From NCBI GenBank assembly GCA_946186335.1, contig CAMHMW010000048.1, positions 1 through 11,268 of the forward strand: a stretch of DNA of 11,268 nucleotides, in the 5' to 3' direction. The translations under genes were made by a program, and so were the position numbers. Positions 6,960-11,268 of the stretch are shown piece by piece (the stretch's first letter is position 1; every line of letters begins with the position of its first letter). The notes under the pieces were generated by a model. That model was not told where the DNA came from. It saw only the letters and a program-made list of their open reading frames with translations, and did not search any database. This DNA comes from an uncultured Candidatus Melainabacteria bacterium. Lineage in GTDB: Bacteria > Cyanobacteriota > Vampirovibrionia > Gastranaerophilales > Gastranaerophilaceae.

Positions 6960-7620
6960 ATCAATAATACTGTTATCCGGCGGACTTGATTCACTGGTCA
7001 GCCTCGGTTTAAAAAAAGAAGAACTTAATATAGAACTTGCGCTGACTTTTGATTACGGACAAAAAGCCGTCTCAAAAGAAATTGAAGCATCCGAAAAAAT
7101 CTGCAAATACTATGACATAAATCACAAAGTAATTACTCTTGAGTGGCTGAAAAATATTACCACAACCTCTCTTGTTTCTGATAAAGAAATTCCGTCGGGA
7201 GAATTACCAGATTTCGGGGATGACAGCGCAAAAGCGGTATGGGTACCCAACCGCAACGGGTTGTTTTTAAATATTGCGGGATGTTATGCCGATTCTTTCG
7301 GATATAATTACATCATCATAGGGGCAAACAAAGAAGAAGGACAGACTTTTCCCGATAATACTCAGGAATTTATTGACACCGTAAATAATGAATTTGATTA
7401 TTCCACGAAAGTTCAGCCAAAAGTTGTTGCGCCCTTGATAAATTGCGACAAAAATGATATAGTCATGTTAGCCTTGAAAAACAATATTCCGCTTGAATTA
7501 ACAAGGAGTTGTTATCAGGGCGGGGAAAGACATTGCGGGATATGTGAGTCATGCGTCAGATTAAAAAATGCACTTATTAAAAACCATGACACAAAATATA
7601 CCAAAATTCTGTTTGAGTAA
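6949..7620 (+). CDS. queC: 7-cyano-7-deazaguanine (preQ0) synthase QueC
   Basis: Converts 7-carboxy-7-deazaguanine with ammonia and ATP to preQ0 in the queuosine pathway; cytoplasmic. The 223 residues begin MKNKSIILLSGGLDS, with the ATP-pyrophosphatase loop SGGLDS at 10-15, TFDYGQ at 33-38 and VPNRNGLF at 99-106. The zinc site is C188, C196, C199 and C202 (C-x7-C-x2-C-x2-C). All expected features are intact. The segment NKEEGQTFPDN (127-137) replaces the DYSGYPD-type loop of the E. coli enzyme and recalls archaeal-type QueC proteins. ATG 6949 is chosen over 6931 because it places the family's N-terminal strand right at the start; it overlaps the HEAT gene by 11 bp. The other queuosine genes (queD, queE, queF, tgt, queA) are not in the window. 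Confidence 0.93.
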   Translation: MKNKSIILLSGGLDSLVSLGLKKEELNIELALTFDYGQKAVSKEIEASEKICKYYDINHKVITLEWLKNITTTSLVSDKEIPSGELPDFGDDSAKAVWVPNRNGLFLNIAGCYADSFGYNYIIIGANKEEGQTFPDNTQEFIDTVNNEFDYSTKVQPKVVAPLINCDKNDIVMLALKNNIPLELTRSCYQGGERHCGICESCVRLKNALIKNHDTKYTKILFE

Positions 7621-7621
7621 G

Positions 7622-8188
7622 ATGAGTATGAAAACACTTTATATTGATGAAGAAATAAAATATATCGGTTCACAATTAGCGCCTCATTGGATATATAAAA
7701 ATTTTAAAATTCAGGGAGATGCCATCGTTGCTTTTTGCGGAGAATGTGAAGTCAAACTGACCGAAATGGTTGATATTGAAGACGTTATAAACAACGAACC
7801 CATTTACAGCAAATACATGCTCAGTTTTATTTCCGAACAGTTTAATACTAATTTGACAGAAGGAGTTTTCCGCCAAAGACTTTTGGTAACATGTATCAAA
7901 GAAGCACTTGAAGAAAGAGGACATCAGGCTTTGCGATACGGTGACGACCTGTTTGTAAACAAAAAGAAACTGTCCGTATCTATCGCAACAAAATCTGCAA
8001 CCTCAATTCTTATCCACACAGGAATAAATATTCTTTCAGACGGCGCACCCATTCCTGTTTCGGGATTAAAAAGCGACCTAAACCTTGATAATATTGATAT
8101 AAAAGATTTTGCACAGGATGTTATGGAAAGATACAGCGAAGAAATTGATGATATAATATTAGCAACAACAAAAGTGAGGGGAGTCTAA
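7622..8188 (+). CDS. DUF366-family protein
   Basis: A 188-residue cytoplasmic protein that I recognise as DUF366, a family of unknown function known mainly from archaea and some bacteria. Typical stretches are LYIDEEIKYIGSQL near 6-19, GDAIVAF at 32-38, EMVDIEDV at 48-55, RQRLLV at 84-89, and GDDLFV followed by KKLSVSIAT (107-123) with IHTGINI at 131-137. It carries cysteines at 39, 42 and 91; whether they bind metal is not known. The start is ATG 7622, one base after the queC stop; ATG 7628 is equally possible, and the longer start at 7568 inside queC is unlikely. Adjacency to queC suggests a role in deazaguanine or tRNA modification, by position only. The ribosome site of the next gene lies in its last codons. 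Confidence 0.8.
   Translation: MSMKTLYIDEEIKYIGSQLAPHWIYKNFKIQGDAIVAFCGECEVKLTEMVDIEDVINNEPIYSKYMLSFISEQFNTNLTEGVFRQRLLVTCIKEALEERGHQALRYGDDLFVNKKKLSVSIATKSATSILIHTGINILSDGAPIPVSGLKSDLNLDNIDIKDFAQDVMERYSEEIDDIILATTKVRGV
8176..8183 (+). promoter_or_regulatory. Strong ribosome site of the SPOR-domain gene
   Basis: GAGGGGAG lies within the last codons of the DUF366 gene, six bases before ATG 8190. The two genes are separated by one base, so they belong to the same transcript. Confidence 0.75.
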
Positions 8189-8189
8189 A

Positions 8190-8891
8190 ATGAACAATAA
8201 TGAACGGTATGAAACAGCGTCTCATTTTTCATATAAGGACTATAAAAAGAAGGTTAAAAAATCTCCGAACAGAGATATGATGGTATTTATCTCCGTATTT
8301 GTCGTTGGACTTTTAATAATTCTCGGATTTGCAAAAATTCTTTCGCCTAACGTGGATGTTGCAATAACAAAAGAAAGCGACATTGTTGCATCAGATGATG
8401 ACGGTTCATCCTCTCTTGTAGATGACAGATTACGCCGTTTAAAACAAGAAGATGAAAGAAGACAGGCGGAAGATGAAGAAATGTTCTCTCCCGAACTGGA
8501 TGAAAAGGTTGTCCTTCCGACAAGACAGCACAAAACCGTCGGACAGATAGAAGCAGAGAACTCCGTAAAAGAAGAAAAACATGAACAGGAGGAAATAAAA
8601 GAAAACAAAACACCTCCGGTTGCTCAGCAGGAAACCTCAGCACCTTCCCCGTCAAAACCCGAAAAATCAGTTAATGCAAAAGTTGTTGTCGGGTATTATG
8701 CAACCGAAAAACAGGCAGAAGTTGCAAAAAGTATCATTCAGGATGCCGGTCTTTCGGTTACACCTATTGTAAAAAATCTTGGCGGATATTACACCCTGCA
8801 GGTCGGCTCATATTCAACAAAAGAAAAAGCCCAGCAGGCAGCAAATAATCTTTTAAAAAGTAATTTCCCCGCAAGAGTTATTCTTGACTAA
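8190..8891 (+). CDS. SPOR-domain membrane protein
   Basis: A 233-residue bitopic inner-membrane protein with a layout like FtsN/DedD-type SPOR proteins. A basic cytoplasmic N-terminus (1-29, KKKVKK near 19-24) precedes one transmembrane helix (about 30-50). A long, very acidic then Pro/Ser-rich periplasmic linker (about 60-162) leads to a C-terminal SPOR domain (about 163-232). The second half of that domain, YYTLQVGSYSTKEKAQQAANNL at 200-221, is the classic signature. SPOR domains bind peptidoglycan glycan strands lacking stem peptides, at division septa. A role in cell division or wall remodelling is likely, but the identity as FtsN is not claimed. It is last in the operon, followed by repeat copy 2, which may terminate it. 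Confidence 0.88.
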   Translation: MNNNERYETASHFSYKDYKKKVKKSPNRDMMVFISVFVVGLLIILGFAKILSPNVDVAITKESDIVASDDDGSSSLVDDRLRRLKQEDERRQAEDEEMFSPELDEKVVLPTRQHKTVGQIEAENSVKEEKHEQEEIKENKTPPVAQQETSAPSPSKPEKSVNAKVVVGYYATEKQAEVAKSIIQDAGLSVTPIVKNLGGYYTLQVGSYSTKEKAQQAANNLLKSNFPARVILD

Positions 8892-8918
8892 TATTTATTT
8901 AGGTGACTATATAGAATG

Positions 8919-9014
8919 TTACAGGCTAAAAGTACCGTCATTCTGAGCGAAGCGAAGAATCTATTATATAAAACAGATTCTTCGGGCTAAAGCCCTCTGA
9001 ATGACGAGGTTTTT
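8919..9014. repeat. Structured 95-bp repeat, copy 2 (bidirectional terminator-like)
   Basis: Second copy of the element at 3826-3920, in the same orientation and 28 bp after the SPOR gene stop. The same outer and inner stems are kept. The third hairpin reads GGGC-TAAA-GCCC here against GGGT-TGAA-ACCC in copy 1: a T-A pair replaced by C-G, a compensatory change. TTTTT follows at 9010-9014. It again lies between convergent genes (8190-8891 and 9049-9627). Confidence 0.85.
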
Positions 9015-9030
9015 GGTAAATTTGGCACTA

Positions 9031-9050
9031 AAAGGTATATAATTACCTTT
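9031..9050 (-). terminator. Small hairpin at the end of the 9049-9627 gene
   Basis: AAAGGTA / TACCTTT is a perfect 7-bp inverted repeat with a 6-nt loop, overlapping the stop codon of the - strand gene and followed by a short T run on that strand. A weak terminator at best. Confidence 0.3.
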
Positions 9051-9627
9051 ATTTAAACCCCATTTTTGCCAGTTGTGCCTGAAATTCGGGGGTATTTACG
9101 GTTTCCAGCATCTGAATATTTATCATATCAGAAAAATCTCCCTCGGATAATTTTGAATCCGGGTTTTCTTTCAGTATTCTTTCCGCAGTCCCGATTAAAT
9201 CCCGAAAATACGGAAGCCGTTTTTTATCAAGCCTCATTTCCCCGACAGAACTTATTTTATCAAGGGCTTTACCAATTGCAACTTGTGCTGCAATATATTT
9301 TTCAAATAAAACGTATTCTGCTCTTGCAAATGTTGATTGGCACTCCGACAATATATGCTGAGCAAGTGTTTTATTTTTGTTTTTTGATATTGAAACAGAC
9401 GTCTTTACCCCTTTCAGTCCTAAACTATAAAGATAAAAACCTCCGTGCTTATTCATTTCCAATACGGTATTTTTATCAATATTTTTTTCAAAAGTATCCG
9501 AAAACAATTGTTCAAATTTAGCGGTTCTGTCCATATTGCCGTCAAATTCACTCACACAAAGATATGATTTTAAATTCTTACCCAAACGGGCATTAAATGT
9601 TATTGAACTGTTATAATCCGTAAGCAT
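9049..9627 (-). CDS. Hypothetical protein with N-terminal SITF motif
   Basis: A 192-residue protein of unknown function, without a signal peptide or membrane segment. Residues 8-13 are SITFNA, close to the SF(T/G)-type motif of the other - strand hypothetical proteins here, though it lies nearer the N-terminus (after only seven residues) and the Asn-rich lead is shorter. The remainder is probably helical, with a mixed region to about 80 and long helices at about 87-150. It appears to be a single-gene unit. The ATG at 9627 has CAGGTG about five bases upstream and a TATAAT on the - strand at 9643-9648. No -35 is evident. It ends against repeat copy 2 and is divergent from kdsA. Real gene: likely. 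Confidence 0.72.
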   Translation of the reverse strand: MLTDYNSSITFNARLGKNLKSYLCVSEFDGNMDRTAKFEQLFSDTFEKNIDKNTVLEMNKHGGFYLYSLGLKGVKTSVSISKNKNKTLAQHILSECQSTFARAEYVLFEKYIAAQVAIGKALDKISSVGEMRLDKKRLPYFRDLIGTAERILKENPDSKLSEGDFSDMINIQMLETVNTPEFQAQLAKMGFK

Positions 9628-9703
9628 TTTTCACCTGTTTTAATTATAAGTACAAACAAAATAAATTTTGCCCGAAATTATGTAAATTTGTTTATGTTAT
9701 TTA

Positions 9704-9732
9704 TTTACCGTATTTTATTTTTGCGTTATAAT
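9704..9732 (+). promoter_or_regulatory. Promoter of kdsA, predicted leaderless
   Basis: TTTACC (9704-9709), 17 bp, then TATAAT (9727-9732). The expected +1 about seven bases later falls on the kdsA ATG at 9739. There is no Shine-Dalgarno sequence before that ATG. Confidence 0.55.
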
Positions 9733-9738
9733 CCTTGT

Positions 9739-10560
9739 ATGGATAATATTAAGAGAATTAAATTAAGGGATTTTGAAATAGGCGGGGATAAACTGACCAT
9801 CCTTGCCGGTCCTTGTGCTGCTGAAAGTCAGGAAATTCTTGATGAAACAGCAAAAGGCTTAAAAGAGATTACAAAGGAATTAGACATAAATTTTGTATTT
9901 AAGTCATCATTTGATAAGGCAAACCGTTCTTCTATAACTTCATTCAGAGGACCCGGACTTGAAAAGGGTTTAAAAATGCTTGCAGAAGTTAAGGAAAAAT
10001 TTGATTTACCGATTGTTACGGATATTCATCTGCCCGAGCAGGCGGAAATTGCGGCACAGGTTGCGGATATAATACAAATTCCCGCTTTTTTGTGCAGACA
10101 AACAGATTTGCTTGTAGCAGCCGCTAAAACGGGTAAGATTGTAAATATCAAAAAGGGGCAGTTCCTTGCGCCCGAGCAAATGGAAAGCCTGATTAAAAAA
10201 GTGAAAGATTCGGGGAATTCGAATATCCTTTTAACAGACAGAGGAACATCCTTCGGGTACAACAACCTCGTTGTAGATTTCCGTGGAATACCGATTATGC
10301 ACTCATTCGGCTACCCTGTTGTATTTGACGCAACTCACAGCGTACAACTTCCGGGCGCTAACGGTGTATGCTCAGGCGGTGACAGAAGATTTGTTCCTGT
10401 TCTTGCAAAAGCCTCAATGGCAGCGGGGGCAAGAGTTTTGTTCTTTGAAATTCACCCCGAACCCGATAAGGCAAAATGTGACGGACCGAACATGATAGCA
10501 CTAAAAGATGCAAAAGAACTGTTTTCAGCCTGCAAAAAAATATTTGAGGTAGTTCGCTAG
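9739..10560 (+). CDS. kdsA: 3-deoxy-8-phosphooctulonate synthase KdsA, metal-dependent class
   Basis: Condenses phosphoenolpyruvate with arabinose 5-phosphate to KDO 8-phosphate, the first committed step to the KDO of lipopolysaccharide; cytoplasmic. The 273 residues (usual 260-285) show LAGPCAAES at 22-30, FKSSFDKANRSS at 54-65, RGPG at 70-73, DIIQIPAFLCRQTDLL at 110-125, DATHSVQLPG at 197-206 and HPEP at 239-242. C26, H200, E237 and D248 align with the metal ligands C11, H185, E222 and D233 of the Aquifex enzyme at a constant offset of 15, so this is the metal-dependent class; E. coli has Asn at the Cys position. ATG 9739 is preferred over 9688, which would add 17 non-conserved residues upstream of the promoter's expected start point. 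The stop abuts the next ATG. Confidence 0.96.
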   Translation: MDNIKRIKLRDFEIGGDKLTILAGPCAAESQEILDETAKGLKEITKELDINFVFKSSFDKANRSSITSFRGPGLEKGLKMLAEVKEKFDLPIVTDIHLPEQAEIAAQVADIIQIPAFLCRQTDLLVAAAKTGKIVNIKKGQFLAPEQMESLIKKVKDSGNSNILLTDRGTSFGYNNLVVDFRGIPIMHSFGYPVVFDATHSVQLPGANGVCSGGDRRFVPVLAKASMAAGARVLFFEIHPEPDKAKCDGPNMIALKDAKELFSACKKIFEVVR

Positions 10561-11190
10561 ATGTTATCAGTAAAAACTTTTGTGGAAGGACCCGTTGATG
10601 CTAATAACTATCTTTTGATTGATGAAGAATCAAAAGAGGCGGTTTTGATTGACTGCTCATCTCCAAATTCGGAGTTTGTCAATGCGGTAAAAGACAGCGG
10701 AGTTAATCTTAAATATATTCTCTTAACTCACGGGCATTTTGACCATATTTTGGGAGTCAACAGATTTGAAGAAGTTTTCGGGGTTAAAACTTATATGTCC
10801 GAAAACGACCTGACACAAATAAAATACGCACCCCAAATGCTTATGATGTTCAGCGGACAAACCATAGATAAAACACCCGAAATACAAAATTTTGTAAAAG
10901 AGGGTAATGAGTTTAAAATAGGGAATTACAAAATAAAAGCCATCTCAACCCCAGGACACACAAAAGGCGGAATGTGTTATATCGTTGACGGAAAGTTGTT
11001 TTCGGGCGATACTCTATTTCAGGGAAGTGTCGGAAGATGCGATTTGCCGGAAGGAGATTTTGAAGAACTTGCAAAAAGTATAAATGAAAAATTGTTTGTA
11101 TTACCTGATGATACTGAGGTTTATACGGGTCACGGCGGAAAAACAAACATAGGGTTTGAAAAAAAGTATAATGAAATAATAAATATATAG
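10561..11190 (+). CDS. Metallo-beta-lactamase-fold hydrolase (glyoxalase II-like)
   Basis: A 209-residue cytoplasmic MBL-fold hydrolase of the short YcbL/glyoxalase II-like group. Metal ligands are visible: HGHFDH at 57-62 (H57, H59, D61, H62), H133 in TPGHT, D150 in FSGDTLF, and H191 in YTGHGG. GSVGR at 155-159 is typical of this subgroup. The length fits the short form; the extra C-terminal substrate-binding domain of classical glyoxalase II is absent. The substrate cannot be told from sequence; thioester hydrolysis is a common activity of the family. The ATG directly follows the kdsA stop, with GAGGT ten bases upstream inside kdsA, so the two are cotranscribed. A probable pheS start follows ten bases after its stop. 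Confidence 0.9.
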   Translation: MLSVKTFVEGPVDANNYLLIDEESKEAVLIDCSSPNSEFVNAVKDSGVNLKYILLTHGHFDHILGVNRFEEVFGVKTYMSENDLTQIKYAPQMLMMFSGQTIDKTPEIQNFVKEGNEFKIGNYKIKAISTPGHTKGGMCYIVDGKLFSGDTLFQGSVGRCDLPEGDFEELAKSINEKLFVLPDDTEVYTGHGGKTNIGFEKKYNEIINI

Positions 11191-11200
11191 AGGGTATAAA

Positions 11201-11268
11201 ATGAAAGAACAACTTGAAAAAATTTACGCAGATGCAGCGGCAGATATTGAAAAAGCAGCAACAGTAAA
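11201..11268 (+). CDS. pheS: Probable phenylalanyl-tRNA synthetase alpha subunit, 5' end only
   Basis: Only 22 codons lie inside the window, beginning ATG 11201, and the gene continues past the right edge. The fragment (MKEQLEKIYADAAADIEKAA...) reads like the N-terminal coiled-coil arm of PheS, which typically starts with a charged helix of this kind. PheS with PheT charges tRNA-Phe. A GAGGG ribosome site lies about six bases upstream, and the gene is ten bases after the MBL-fold gene. The family call rests on a short, low-complexity helix and must be treated as tentative; that it is a real coding start is much firmer. Confidence 0.55.
   Translation, partial: MKEQLEKIYADAAADIEKAATV

Noticed and set aside
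7568..7621. Upstream start for the DUF366 gene inside queC
   Set aside because: It would overlap the queC end by 53 bp, and the added residues do not resemble the family N-terminus; ATG 7622 or 7628 fits better.
8240..8655. Two - strand open frames, Ser/Cys- and Leu/His-rich
   Set aside because: They are antisense to the acidic linker of the SPOR protein; GAA/GAT-rich codons give long Ser/Phe-rich antisense frames. The sense strand has a recognised domain.
3826..9014. CRISPR or insertion-sequence reading of the paired repeat
   Set aside because: Only two copies 5 kb apart, each about 95 bp, with no spacer series, no transposase and no clear target-site duplication.
9688..9738. N-terminal extension of kdsA
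   Set aside because: The added 17 residues are unlike KdsA, the ATG lacks a ribosome site, and the extension overlaps the promoter.

Overview
The window looks like a chromosomal stretch of a low-GC, Gram-negative-type bacterium, most probably a gut Melainabacteria/Vampirovibrionia (Gastranaerophilales). This is an inference. It rests on the AT-rich composition, on a KDO-synthesis gene (kdsA, hence lipopolysaccharide), and on several lineage-looking proteins of unknown function that share an Asn-rich N-terminus followed by a short Ser/Thr-Phe motif (SFG, SFTAG, SFTG, ITFNA), a style I associate with that group. No phage, transposase, CRISPR array or RNA gene is seen. No gene-free stretch exceeds 300 bases; the longest is 3076-3311.

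Layout. Positions 1-117 hold a probable terminator for a + strand gene left of the window. From 118 to 3075 the - strand carries mnmE and tsaC (tRNA modification, tightly coupled), then a signal-peptide/beta-strand protein and a small SFG-motif protein. Position 3312 starts a + strand secreted four-cysteine protein, separated from mnmE by a divergent promoter region that also holds an orphan + strand hairpin/T-run. From 3948 to 5866 two overlapping - strand genes encode membrane proteins that look like diverged paralogues. From 6003 to 8891 the + strand has a compact operon: HEAT-repeat protein, queC, a DUF366 protein and a SPOR-domain protein. At 9049-9627 lies another - strand SF-motif-type protein. 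From 9739 a + strand operon runs kdsA, a metallo-beta-lactamase-fold hydrolase and the first 22 codons of a probable pheS.

A 95-bp structured repeat occurs twice, at 3826-3920 and 8919-9014. Each copy fills the gap between two convergent genes, and the two copies differ by a compensatory base-pair change in one hairpin.

Common themes are tRNA anticodon-loop modification (MnmE for wobble U34, TsaC for t6A37, QueC for the deazaguanine at G34) plus probable PheS, and envelope biology (KdsA, SPOR protein, secreted and membrane proteins). The unknown membrane/SF-motif proteins, the paired repeat, the queC-DUF366 pair and the apparently leaderless kdsA and mnmE starts are the parts most worth a second look.
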